Shown here piece by piece: positions 19,789 to 28,423 of a stretch of DNA of 41,001 bases (position 1 is its first letter; each line of letters opens with the position of its first letter). The notes under the pieces are model-generated. The model was not told the origin of the DNA. It saw only the letters and a list, made by a program, of their open reading frames with translations, and made no database searches. The stretch lies in the NCBI RefSeq assembly GCF_024129865.1, contig NZ_JAMYFE010000031.1, positions 1-41,001 of the forward strand, given 5' to 3'. The translations under genes were made by a program, and so were the position numbers. This DNA is from Stieleria tagensis (GTDB taxonomy: Bacteria > Planctomycetota > Planctomycetia > Pirellulales > Pirellulaceae).

Positions 19789-21234
19789 CTATTTGCCAGG
19801 CGTCTTTTCAATCACGATTTCGGCATCATTGGCTTGCGGGGCACCGGGAGTGCTACGCCCGGCAGCGACTTGTTGCTGCAACAGGTTCTTGAGCTCGTTT
19901 ACTTTTTCCGGATGGGAGGCGGCCAAGTTGTCCTGTTCGCCAAGATCCGCGTTCATGTCAATCAATTGCACCATCGGCAAACCCTGTTGTTTGTACTTCG
20001 CCCAAGATTTTTTCGACGGGCGGTCGCCGGTCCAGCCGCCTGAACCGGGGCACAGTGACAGCTTCCAATTGCCCTGACGAATGGCAAAGAAACCGGAGAC
20101 ACTGTGGTGGACAATGGTCTCACGCGAGGATTTCGATTCGTCCTTGAGCAACGGCAGGAAACTGATGCTGTCTTCGCAGGCGTCGGCTGGCAATTCCACG
20201 TCGACGATGTCAGCAACCGTCCGCATCACGTCGGTCAAACAGATCAATCCGTTTTGACGCGTTCCAGGTGTGATCACTCCGGGCCAGGATGCCAAGAAAG
20301 GGACGCGATGTCCGCCGTCCCAAATATCGGCTTTGGAACCGCGCAGGTCGCCGCTCGGGTAGTGACCGAGTTTTTGCAACTGTTTGAGATTGGAAGTTGG
20401 CGCCGACGTCCCATTGTCACTGCTGCAAATGATCAATGTGTTGTCCAACTTGCCACTGTCACGCAGCGCAGCGACCACTTGGGCAAAACTGTCGTCGGTC
20501 TGCATGACAAAATCGGCATGTTGGTTCAGCCCACTGTTGCCTTCCCATTTTGCACTCGGAACGACAGGACTGTGTGGTGAACTCCACGGCACATACAAAA
20601 AAAACGGTTGTGAATTGCCCTTTCGCGATTCAATATAGTTCACTGCGGATTGGGTCAGCCGTGGCAACATTTCGACCGGTTCGATCGTCGCAGTGACGAC
20701 ATCATTGTCGATCCAGGTCCGGATTTGGCGGGCATGGTGAAAACCATGGAATTCATCAAACCCGCCTCGATCGATCGGCCCCTGAGTGACTTGGCTGCCG
20801 ACGGGAACTTCTTTTGAAATGTGTTGCCCGTCAAACAACATCCCCAAATGCCACTTGCCGACGATCGCTGTGTGGTAGCCCTGTTGCCGCAGCATCTTGG
20901 CAAGCGTCAAACGATCAGCCGCGATCAATGAATCACCACCGGTTAGCACACCGGACTGCAACCGCGTCCGCCAGGCATATCGCCCTGTCATCAAACCATA
21001 GCGAGTCGGCGTACAGACCGAGGAACCACTGTGCGCGTCAGTAAAAATCATCCCGCTCGCCGCGACCGCGTCGAGCCCGGGTGTGGGGATTTTGCCGCGT
21101 TTAGGATTCAAGCACTGCAGTTCACCAAACCCCATGTCATCGGCCAGCATGATGACCACGTTGGGTCGCTCGCCCGCAGAGGCAACTGAAACGGCCAGCA
21201 GCAACAGACTGGTAATGAAAGTACGGATGATCAT
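19789..21234 (-). CDS. Secreted arylsulfatase-type sulfatase
   Basis: A 481-residue exported sulfatase. ATG 21234 gives the signal peptide [20 protein letters not shown]; a TTG four codons upstream is also open. The core shows [17 protein letters not shown], the active-site motif CTPTR with C74 as the formylglycine precursor, [16 protein letters not shown], and [10 protein letters not shown] as the distal metal site. It resembles the arylsulfatase A / N-acetylgalactosamine-6-sulfatase group. It is exported and needs a formylglycine-generating enzyme from elsewhere. It sits 95 bp upstream of MIOX on the same strand and 98 bp downstream of the Tat-exported propeller gene, so the three may form a loose unit. 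Substrate unknown. Confidence 0.93.
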   Translation of the reverse strand: MIIRTFITSLLLLAVSVASAGERPNVVIMLADDMGFGELQCLNPKRGKIPTPGLDAVAASGMIFTDAHSGSSVCTPTRYGLMTGRYAWRTRLQSGVLTGGDSLIAADRLTLAKMLRQQGYHTAIVGKWHLGMLFDGQHISKEVPVGSQVTQGPIDRGGFDEFHGFHHARQIRTWIDNDVVTATIEPVEMLPRLTQSAVNYIESRKGNSQPFFLYVPWSSPHSPVVPSAKWEGNSGLNQHADFVMQTDDSFAQVVAALRDSGKLDNTLIICSSDNGTSAPTSNLKQLQKLGHYPSGDLRGSKADIWDGGHRVPFLASWPGVITPGTRQNGLICLTDVMRTVADIVDVELPADACEDSISFLPLLKDESKSSRETIVHHSVSGFFAIRQGNWKLSLCPGSGGWTGDRPSKKSWAKYKQQGLPMVQLIDMNADLGEQDNLAASHPEKVNELKNLLQQQVAAGRSTPGAPQANDAEIVIEKTPGK

Positions 21235-21344
21235 ATGCAACACCAAAGTAAACGCATGCAGCGCAGGACAAGTGGATTGAACGAGAAACGAAACTGGCGG
21301 TGTTTTCCGTGTTTGGTCCCGTCACGGTTTGGGACGACTGATCT

Positions 21345-22652
21345 CTAACTGTTTTGTTTCAGCAGGTCGGCGATGTCCAACAAATAGACCTGACGCCCAC
21401 CATCGTGTGGACTGTCGATGGCAACCTGCGTTCCGTCGTTGCTGCAACGTGGGTGAGTGTCACAGCGCCATTCACCGGTGTATTGAGGCGGCGAGGGGAA
21501 ATGCCCTAAATCGAAGCGACGACCGCTGGGAACATGGTACAGGTAAACCGTTTGCCGCCGTGTCTTTTTATCGGGGTAGGTGTCGTTCAGAATCCAATCT
21601 TGATAGGGCGCAGCCAGATACGTGTTGTGCCCATTGGATGTCATTTTGTCGGCCCCCACCGGTTTGACAATCTTGGTTTGATCAACAAAGTCATAGAAGC
21701 CATTGGGCATCCCTTGCGGCTTGGTCCACATCGTCACCGCATCGTTGCCTTTCCAAATGAAGTGCGAGGTGTATCCCGACGGATCCAGCTCGTATCGGTC
21801 GCTGCCATCGACCGCTGCGGTCAACATCCGCGTGACAAACCCGCCTTTGTACTGCAATGTTTTCGGATCGAATTGCGGTCGGTAGCGATGTAGCACGATG
21901 AAACGCTGCGAATCGGGGCTGACTAGCAGATGATTGAAATAGTGCCAGGCCTGGGCGTGCGTGTCGCCATCGGACCAGGGCATTGCCGCGACGTCGGCCA
22001 GCGACAAAATCAGTTTCTCTTCGCCGGTGGCCAGATCGACACGCCAGACTCCGGAATCCGCCGGCGCACGTTCGGCCACATGCGGATCGGCTAGTCCGGC
22101 GTACCCATATCCCGGTCGAAGATTGTTGATGCGACGAAAATCGGCCGACAATCCAAACGCGCCATCGGGTGAAACCGTGTAAATCGGCCGATTCAACGTC
22201 CGCACCTGCTGGGTGTCTGTCGAATAGATTCGACACACAAACGAGTCGCCCTGGCGATCGTTCCAAAGAATCTGTTTTCCATCGGTTCCGAGCCACTGCA
22301 ACATACAGCCTTGCTGCCAACCCCAGGCAGCGCTCTCTCCGATCGGGTTCCAGTGGTCACCGTTTGCCGTGTCAACGTAACCGACACCGATTTTGTCTCC
22401 CTGCTGCGGCGACCGACCTTCGAAGGAAACTTCGTTGGACAACACCAGCGTGTTGGTCCCATCAAATTCACGCTTGTCGTAATATCCAAACCAATGATTT
22501 TTCGGCCCAGCGGTGATTGCCCGGCAGGGGACAAATGTTTCCAGGGGTCCTGTTTCCGGCGCCGGGTCCGCCGCACCCCGAGCACGGGAGGCAAACGTAG
22601 CAACTGCGGTGGACGAAGCGGCGATATGGAATTGGCGGCGTGTTAGTTTCAT
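21345..22652 (-). CDS. Tat-exported beta-propeller protein
   Basis: A 435-residue protein of no firmly recognised family. The start MKLTRRQFHIAASSTAVATFA has a twin-arginine signal, implying folded export. The body has repeated beta-propeller-like strands: VGYVDTANGDHWNP, MLQWLGTDGKQILWND, YTVSPDGAFGL, LLVSPDSQRFIVLHRY and the last blade DTHPRCSNDGTQVAIDS. The final blade and the histidine-rich pattern recall oligogalacturonate lyase-like propellers, so a role in polysaccharide or uronate breakdown is possible given the adjacent sulfatase and MIOX genes, but this is inference. Full-length, with divergent transcription from the symporter gene. Confidence 0.75.
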   Translation of the reverse strand: MKLTRRQFHIAASSTAVATFASRARGAADPAPETGPLETFVPCRAITAGPKNHWFGYYDKREFDGTNTLVLSNEVSFEGRSPQQGDKIGVGYVDTANGDHWNPIGESAAWGWQQGCMLQWLGTDGKQILWNDRQGDSFVCRIYSTDTQQVRTLNRPIYTVSPDGAFGLSADFRRINNLRPGYGYAGLADPHVAERAPADSGVWRVDLATGEEKLILSLADVAAMPWSDGDTHAQAWHYFNHLLVSPDSQRFIVLHRYRPQFDPKTLQYKGGFVTRMLTAAVDGSDRYELDPSGYTSHFIWKGNDAVTMWTKPQGMPNGFYDFVDQTKIVKPVGADKMTSNGHNTYLAAPYQDWILNDTYPDKKTRRQTVYLYHVPSGRRFDLGHFPSPPQYTGEWRCDTHPRCSNDGTQVAIDSPHDGGRQVYLLDIADLLKQNS

Positions 22653-22900
22653 CAGTCCGATTCGATGTGCAAAACAAAAATCAAAAAGTACGGGACGAGC
22701 TTAGTCTAACCGCTGACCGGACTGGTTTGTGATTTCAACGGACGCCGCACTCGACAGACGACACTCGTCGGTCGACTGACAGAATGCTCCCCGCGTTTGT
22801 GAAACCAATGAAACGATCCAGCAGGAGTGAAGTGTCCCAAGATTGCTGCGTAATTTCTTTGCAGCCCGTGGCTTGGCGGAATGACCCTGTGCCGAACTTT

Positions 22901-22914
22901 GCTATCTTGATAGC
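22901..22914. promoter_or_regulatory. Operator-like palindrome upstream of the symporter gene
   Basis: GCTATCTTGATAGC has two perfect 6-bp arms around TT, 36 bp before the symporter ATG, in the 298-bp divergent gap. It could be a regulator site. No matched regulator gene is nearby, and short palindromes arise by chance. Confidence 0.25.
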
Positions 22915-22950
22915 GCATCACTCTCGTTTTACTCGCACCACCCAGCGTGT

Positions 22951-24327
22951 ATGTCTGATCCGATCCCAACCGATGAACCCCAATCGACCAAGCAACCCCA
23001 TGGCAATTGGCTGACCTATGCGATCTGTGTTGCGATCGTTGCCGCAATCGCGCTGGCGCTGTTGGCGCCCCACCTTGCGGCATCGTTGCACATCGGCGGC
23101 GAATTGTTTCTGCGGATGTTGAAGATGATCGTGGTCCCGTTGGTGTTCACGTCGGTGATGTGCGGGGTTTTGGGAATGGGAGACGTCCGCAAACTCGGCC
23201 GGCCTGGCGCCGCCGCGATCGGCTACTACATCGCCACCACAATTCTGGCCGTCATCGTCGGATTGGTGGTCGTCAATGTGGTTCAGCCCGGTGTGGGAAC
23301 CGTCGACCAGGCCACGTTGGATCAAATGCAGACCGAAGACCGGGGGTCGCCAAAATCCAAGATCATCAAAACCCTGGCGGAATCCAGCGGGTTAAGCGTG
23401 TCGGAGGTCGGCGGTGTGCTGGAAAATTTGCCGCCTGGGGAATCGGTCCAGCCCGGAATCGGCACGATCTTTGAAAACCTGATGTTGATGCTGGTCACCG
23501 ACAACCTGATCGTTTCAGCAGCCAACACCCAACTGTTGCCGATCATCGTGTTTGCGATCATGTTCGCCGGCATGCTGACGACAATGCATGACGAAGTGTC
23601 GGTGATCACGACGCTGATCACTCAGACCAACGCGGCGTTGATGAAATTCGTGATGCTGATCATGTATTTCGCCCCGATCGGAATCTTTTGCCTGGTCGCG
23701 GCGCGGTTTGGCGAAGCGCAAGCCAATGGGCAATTCATCCAGGAACTCTCTCAAATCGGCTGGTATTTTGGCACCGTCTTGCTGGGTCTGGGGATCCACG
23801 CTTTCATCACATTGCCAGCGATTTTCTATCTGATTCGACGCGAGAACCCCTATCGCTACATGTTGGCCATGTCACAAGCCTTGCTGACCGCGTTTTCGAC
23901 GGCCAGTTCGTCGGCGACTCTCCCGGTCACCCTGGAATGCAGTGAGGCCGCGGGAATCTCGAAACGATCGACCGAGTTTGTCGTGCCACTGGGGGCCACC
24001 ATCAACATGGACGGGACGGCGCTGTATGAAGCCGCCGCCGCCATCTTCATCGCTCAGGTCGCACCGGGGATCGACCTGGATTTTTGGCAGCAAGTGGTCG
24101 TCGCCGTGACCGCCACATTGGCCGCCATCGGTGCCGCCGGAATCCCGGAAGCCGGCCTGGTGACCATGCTGATCGTGCTCAATGCGGTCGGTTTGCCGCT
24201 GGAATACATGGGTTTGATCCTATCGGTCGATTGGCTTTTGGACCGTTTTCGGACCACCGTCAACGTGTTTGGCGACGCCGTCGGTGCGGCGGTCGTGGAG
24301 AAAACGCTACCGGAGATTGACAACTGA
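22951..24327 (+). CDS. Dicarboxylate/amino acid:cation symporter (glutamate transporter family)
   Basis: A 458-residue inner-membrane secondary transporter of the DAACS/SLC1 family, which imports glutamate, aspartate or C4-dicarboxylates with Na+ or H+. About eight membrane segments are visible, starting at WLTYAICVAIVAAIALALL. The family motifs are present: LKMIVVPLVFTSV, the serine-rich hairpin STASSSATLPVT, and GATINMDGTALYEAAAAIF. An acidic loop (about residues 115-165) between early helices is somewhat long. The substrate cannot be chosen from these motifs. The ATG start is clear, and the gene ends 98 bp before feoA, from which it is separated by a Fur-like site. Confidence 0.93.
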   Translation: MSDPIPTDEPQSTKQPHGNWLTYAICVAIVAAIALALLAPHLAASLHIGGELFLRMLKMIVVPLVFTSVMCGVLGMGDVRKLGRPGAAAIGYYIATTILAVIVGLVVVNVVQPGVGTVDQATLDQMQTEDRGSPKSKIIKTLAESSGLSVSEVGGVLENLPPGESVQPGIGTIFENLMLMLVTDNLIVSAANTQLLPIIVFAIMFAGMLTTMHDEVSVITTLITQTNAALMKFVMLIMYFAPIGIFCLVAARFGEAQANGQFIQELSQIGWYFGTVLLGLGIHAFITLPAIFYLIRRENPYRYMLAMSQALLTAFSTASSSATLPVTLECSEAAGISKRSTEFVVPLGATINMDGTALYEAAAAIFIAQVAPGIDLDFWQQVVVAVTATLAAIGAAGIPEAGLVTMLIVLNAVGLPLEYMGLILSVDWLLDRFRTTVNVFGDAVGAAVVEKTLPEIDN

Positions 24328-24347
24328 AACCGGGGCTGCAATGCTGT

Positions 24348-24362
24348 TGAGACTGATTCTCA
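24348..24362 (+). promoter_or_regulatory. Candidate Fur box upstream of feoA
   Basis: TGAGACTGATTCTCA matches the 7-1-7 Fur consensus TGATAATNATTATCA at 11 of 14 defined positions, with the outer five bases of each arm perfectly palindromic. It is 63 bp before the feoA start, as expected for iron-responsive repression. The symmetry and the match are seen in the sequence; binding is inferred. Confidence 0.55.
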
Positions 24363-24425
24363 TTTCCCGCCCCTGCAGTGCTCGCAGACCGTCTCTCCGC
24401 CGCCTTTATGGAAGGTTGAATATCG

Positions 24426-24668
24426 ATGCCCATGGTCCAGGCCCCATCGTTGACGCTGGCTGATGCCAATGCCGGTCGGTTTCGTTGCGAACAAGTCCTC
24501 GCGGCGGGCTTGGACGCCGTCCGACTGAAGCGATTGGGGATTTGCGCCGGCCGGGAATTGGAATTGATCGGCCGGGGAGATCCGATGGTGGTTCGCATCG
24601 GCGAGTCACGTATCGGACTTTCGCGACAGCTCGCTTCCCTTGTCACGGTCGAAATACAAGTCCCTTGA
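24426..24668 (+). CDS. feoA: FeoA family ferrous iron transport protein
   Basis: An 80-residue SH3-like cytoplasmic protein that supports FeoB. The motif LKRLGICAGRELELIGRGDPMVVRIGES is the FeoA core, and the size is normal. GGAAGG 10 nt before ATG 24426 is a good ribosome-binding site. Its TGA overlaps the proposed TTG start of feoB (TTGA), so translation is probably coupled. Expression is likely iron-repressed through the Fur-like site upstream. Confidence 0.9.
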   Translation: MPMVQAPSLTLADANAGRFRCEQVLAAGLDAVRLKRLGICAGRELELIGRGDPMVVRIGESRIGLSRQLASLVTVEIQVP

Positions 24669-26803
24669 ACTGCTCGACTGCGACACCGAAAAGCGGTTCC
24701 CCTGACACCACCCACACTCCGATTGTGTTGTTGGTCGGCAACCCCAACGTCGGCAAGACATCTCTATTCAACGCCCTTGCCGGGATGCGTGCCAAAACGG
24801 CCAACTACCCGGGCATCACCGTTGATTTGCGCAAAGCCGCGTTGAAGGTAGCGTCGGTCGACAACGATCCCCGCTGTCAAGCGAGCACGCAAATTGAGCT
24901 GGTCGATTTGCCGGGTCTGTACAGCATGGAACCGGCCAGCCCGGAAGAGGAAGTGGCGGCCCGCTGCATTCGAGGCGAACTGTCCGATCAGTTGGGTGAT
25001 CGCCCCAGCGCGGTGGTGGTGGTCGTGGATGCCACCAACGTTGCCAGAACGTTGGTGTTAGCGAGCGAGGTCTTGGAACAAAACCTTCCAACGATCGTCG
25101 CGGTCAATTTGATCGACGCCGCGGATGCAGCGGGCACCAAAATCGAATTCGATGATTTGCGTCGCCAACTCGGCTGTCCAGTGATCCCGGTCAGTGCCCG
25201 CAAAGGGCGTGGCTTGGCCGAGCTGCGCGAAGCCATTTATACATTGACCAAACCGGCCGAATCCGTGCTGCCGATTGCGCGCCAGTCCTGTGTGGCTGGA
25301 TGCACAGGCTGTCCCTACGCCGCCCGCTATGACTGGGCCGACGGAGTGGTCAAATCGTCGGTTCAGCAAGATCCGCGAAAAGGCGTGAAACTGGAATGGC
25401 TGGACAAGCTCTTGACTTCCAAAGGGTTTGGCTTGATCGCGTTGTTGTCGGTGATGTTGGCCGTGTTCTTTCTGATTTTCTCGCTGGCTGACATCCCGAT
25501 GTCGGCGATCGAAGACGGATTCGGATGGATCGGCGGTGTGGTCGACGACCTATTGCCCACCGAACCGCTGTCAGCCGCCCTGTGGTTCCCGATCGCCACT
25601 GGCATTTCACTGGCGGTGTTCGCCGGTGCCTATTGGTTAAACGGCACCCGCTGGACACGCGTCTCGACACTGATCGCCGTTGTCGTCTCGGTCTTGGTCG
25701 GCTGTTTGCCGCTAGACGATTTTCGCTCGCTAGCGATCGACGGAGTGGTCGGTGGGATCGCTGGTGTCGTGGTCTTTTTGCCCCAGATCTGCATCCTGTT
25801 TTTCTTCATCACCTTGCTAGAAGACTCGGGCTACATGGCCCGGGGTGCGTTTGTGATGGAACGAATCATGCGTCGCGTCGGACTGCCGGGCAAAGCGTTT
25901 GTGCCGATGTTGTCCGCCCATGCTTGCGCGATCCCCGGGATCATGGCGGCGCGTACAATTGAAACCTGGCGCGACCGACTGGTCACGATTCTAGTGTTGC
26001 CGTTGCTGACCTGCTCGGCTCGATTGCCGGTCTATGTGATGGTCGCGGCACTGCTATTTGGCGACAGCCCTTGGAAAGCATCGGTGATGTTTGCAGCCGC
26101 CTACATCCTGGGTCTGGTTGCCGCGTTGGGCACGGCGTTCGTTTTGAAAAAGACGGTGATCCCCGGCGAAGCCGCACCGTTGGTATTGGAGTTGCCACGC
26201 TACCGTTTGCCCAGTTTGCGCAACGCCTGGTTCACAACACTCGATCGTGCGACCGTGTTCTTGCGACAGGCCGGTACCACAATCCTGTTGATTTCGGTGG
26301 TCCTGTGGGCCTCTGCCACCTATCCCAAATTGCCCACGGATGTGTCGTACCCGACCGAGCGTGAGCATGCTCAGGCCGCTTTGGCAAACTCCTTTGCCGG
26401 AAAGGCAGGTCGGCTGGTCGAACCGATTTTTGCGCCGCTCGGTTTTGATTGGAAGATCGACGTTGGCATCATCACGTCCTTTGCCGCCCGCGAGGTCTTG
26501 GTATCGACGCTATCGATCGTGTATGGATTGGGCGAAGACGGTTCGGAGGAACCGTTGGGACTGGTCGAAACGCTACGTCGTCAGACGCGGCCCGATGGAT
26601 CGCTCGTGTTCTCAACCGCGACGGGTTTGAGCCTGCTGGTGTTCTTTGTGCTAGCCATGCAATGCCTGCCGACACAAGTCGTGACCAAACGCGAAACAGG
26701 CAGCTGGAAATGGGCTGTGTTCCAATTTATTTACATGACCGCGCTGGCCTATCTGACTGCGTTGATCGTGTACCAATCGCTGGCCGCAGCGGGCTACGCC
26801 TAG
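24665..26803 (+). CDS. feoB: Ferrous iron transporter FeoB
   Basis: A 712-residue GTPase-coupled inner-membrane Fe2+ transporter. G-domain motifs are G1 GNPNVGKTS (25-33), the G2 threonine in NYPGITVDL, G3 DLPG (81-84) and G4 NLID (148-151). The membrane part has two gate repeats, including GYMARGAFVMERIMRRVGLPG, HACAIPGIMAARTIE and a terminal METGSWKW-like segment (ETGSWKWAVFQFIYMTALAYL). TTG 24665, overlapping the feoA stop, is chosen because the open frame upstream (to 24485) reads through feoA in another frame. Odd: a CX3CX2C cluster (C209, C213, C216) sits between the GTPase region and the first helix. No feoC follows. Confidence 0.94.
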   Translation: MNCSTATPKSGSPDTTHTPIVLLVGNPNVGKTSLFNALAGMRAKTANYPGITVDLRKAALKVASVDNDPRCQASTQIELVDLPGLYSMEPASPEEEVAARCIRGELSDQLGDRPSAVVVVVDATNVARTLVLASEVLEQNLPTIVAVNLIDAADAAGTKIEFDDLRRQLGCPVIPVSARKGRGLAELREAIYTLTKPAESVLPIARQSCVAGCTGCPYAARYDWADGVVKSSVQQDPRKGVKLEWLDKLLTSKGFGLIALLSVMLAVFFLIFSLADIPMSAIEDGFGWIGGVVDDLLPTEPLSAALWFPIATGISLAVFAGAYWLNGTRWTRVSTLIAVVVSVLVGCLPLDDFRSLAIDGVVGGIAGVVVFLPQICILFFFITLLEDSGYMARGAFVMERIMRRVGLPGKAFVPMLSAHACAIPGIMAARTIETWRDRLVTILVLPLLTCSARLPVYVMVAALLFGDSPWKASVMFAAAYILGLVAALGTAFVLKKTVIPGEAAPLVLELPRYRLPSLRNAWFTTLDRATVFLRQAGTTILLISVVLWASATYPKLPTDVSYPTEREHAQAALANSFAGKAGRLVEPIFAPLGFDWKIDVGIITSFAAREVLVSTLSIVYGLGEDGSEEPLGLVETLRRQTRPDGSLVFSTATGLSLLVFFVLAMQCLPTQVVTKRETGSWKWAVFQFIYMTALAYLTALIVYQSLAAAGYA

Positions 26804-26854
26804 CTCAACAGCGCACGTTGCATGGGATGTCAACCAAGACCACCGCAACGTGCA

Positions 26855-26982
26855 AGTTTTGAAGTGACGCTTTCGCGTGAGGCATTTTTTTTGGTAACCC
26901 GACGCGTCAGCGAGGGATCCCGTTAACACGCTAAATCCCTCGCTAACGCATCGGGTTGGGATAAAAGCGCAACTTCAAAACT
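26855..26982. repeat. Nested imperfect inverted repeats in the feoB/HD-GYP gap
   Basis: The inner arms at 26896-26918 and 26935-26957 match at 21 of 23 positions around a 16-nt loop (ends AACCCGA and TCGGGTT). The outer arms at 26855-26870 and 26967-26982 match at 14 of 16 (AGTTTTGAAGT and its complement). The left half, about 26857-26910, is clearly related to 33380-33436. The whole 258-bp convergent gap shows no coding capacity. It may be a REP-like element used as a transcription barrier. Confidence 0.7.
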
Positions 26983-27061
26983 AACGCGTCGCGCTTGTGA
27001 TGAAAGCCACTCGTTTGCGCGTCGCCCTTGACTGGGCTGGCAAATCGTCGTCGGCACAGAT

Positions 27062-28240
27062 TCAGGCGTCGGAAAGACTGATCACGACTTCAGCCACTTC
27101 GTCGATACGAGCCAGAAATGCGTCCAGCACACGGGGATCAAAATGTTTCCCGCGCTGCTCCAGCATGATGCCGACGCATTGCTCCAGCGGCAGCGCGTCT
27201 TTGTAGCAGCGTTTACTGCTGAGGGCATCAAACACGTCGGCCACCGCGGTGATCCGACCTTCGATCGGAATCTGATCCCCGACCAAACCATCCGGATAGC
27301 CTTTGCCGTCCCAGCGTTCGTGGTGTGTTTTGGCGATCGCAGCGGCGGTACGCAGCACCGGCGACCGAGTGACCGGCGGCTGACAGTGCAGCAGAAACGG
27401 CTGACTTTCATCACTCGGTTGCGCCTTCAGAATACGTTCACCGTATTCGCAGTGGCGCTTCATCGTTTCAAACTCTTCTTCCGTCAGTTTCTCGGGCTTC
27501 AACAGAATCGAATCGGCAATCGCAATCTTTCCGGCATCATGCAAGATCGCTGAATGCTCCAGCAGATCCGCTTCGGCTTCGCTATAGCCCAACTCTCGCG
27601 CAATGATCCCGGTGAACCGGCCCACACGAATGACGTGATTCCCCGTCTCTTGGTCACGATGCTCTGCGGCACAGGCCAATACATGAATGACTTCTTCACG
27701 CGACTGCGCCAGGTCCGCGGTGCGCTGTGCGACTTCGCATTCCAGCCGTTTGGAATAGGCCGCCATCTGGTCATGATGAGCTTTTAGAACCAACGAATTG
27801 CGAACTCGAGGCAGCAGTTCGGTCGGCTTGACAGGTTTGTACAAAAAGTCCGTCGCGCCCAATTCGAGCGCATCAATTTTGGTTTGCTCGTCGGTCGACG
27901 CAGTGACGATCAATACCGGAATATGAGTCAGTCGACTGTCCGAGCGGATCGTTTCCAGAATATTCAATCCCGTCACGTGCGGCATCAGCACGTCCAAGAT
28001 CAGGATGTCTGGCTTGGCCGACTGAACCAGCCCCACCGCCTCGCGAGAGTCGCTGGTCGTCACAAAATCACGATAGCCGGCTGTTCGCAGATACTTTTGA
28101 ATCAGCTTGATATTGATCGGTTCGTCATCGACCACCATCACTCGTCCCGATTTGGTGCTGAGTGTGTCTTTTGTCAACGACGCCAAGGGCACAACCGGTG
28201 CCGGCGTGATCGCTGAATAGGAGGTGGAGGTCACAGTCAT
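27062..28240 (-). CDS. Response regulator with HD-GYP phosphodiesterase domain
   Basis: A 392-residue cytoplasmic two-component protein. The receiver domain (about 33-150) has VVDDEP, phospho-acceptor D83 in ILILDVLMP and K135 in YKPVKP. A coiled linker (about 155-185) leads to an HD-GYP domain with H234-D235 (HSAILHDAGKIA) and HHERWDGKGYPDGL (306-319). Active HD-GYP proteins hydrolyse c-di-GMP, and the key residues are present. A short insert (about 270-300, HCQPPVTRSPV) lengthens the domain. It has no adjacent histidine kinase. It lies 183 bp downstream of the export cluster on the same strand, so a link to surface attachment is possible but unproven. Confidence 0.93.
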   Translation of the reverse strand: MTVTSTSYSAITPAPVVPLASLTKDTLSTKSGRVMVVDDEPINIKLIQKYLRTAGYRDFVTTSDSREAVGLVQSAKPDILILDVLMPHVTGLNILETIRSDSRLTHIPVLIVTASTDEQTKIDALELGATDFLYKPVKPTELLPRVRNSLVLKAHHDQMAAYSKRLECEVAQRTADLAQSREEVIHVLACAAEHRDQETGNHVIRVGRFTGIIARELGYSEAEADLLEHSAILHDAGKIAIADSILLKPEKLTEEEFETMKRHCEYGERILKAQPSDESQPFLLHCQPPVTRSPVLRTAAAIAKTHHERWDGKGYPDGLVGDQIPIEGRITAVADVFDALSSKRCYKDALPLEQCVGIMLEQRGKHFDPRVLDAFLARIDEVAEVVISLSDA

Positions 28241-28423
28241 CGAAGATTCACACGTTGGAGTGCGTCATTTCACGAGTCGATCTAGTCGTCAAACACTAAG
28301 TTAAGATGCAGCGGGAGCCTGTTCATCGTGCATTCCCCACCGGTATTTAAAACCTGTTTCGCCCCACCGGTCGCATAACCGGTATGACCCCCAATCGCCT
28401 GCCGCTGCGAACCTACTGGCGGA

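Noticed and set aside
24485-24664. N-terminal extension of FeoB
   Set aside because: The 60 extra codons are the +2 frame of feoA, arginine-rich and without similarity. The G1 motif normally sits near the N-terminus.
26885-26892. T8 run near the inverted repeat as an intrinsic terminator
   Set aside because: The run precedes the hairpin on the plus strand, and on the minus strand it would be A-rich, so the order is wrong for either convergent gene.
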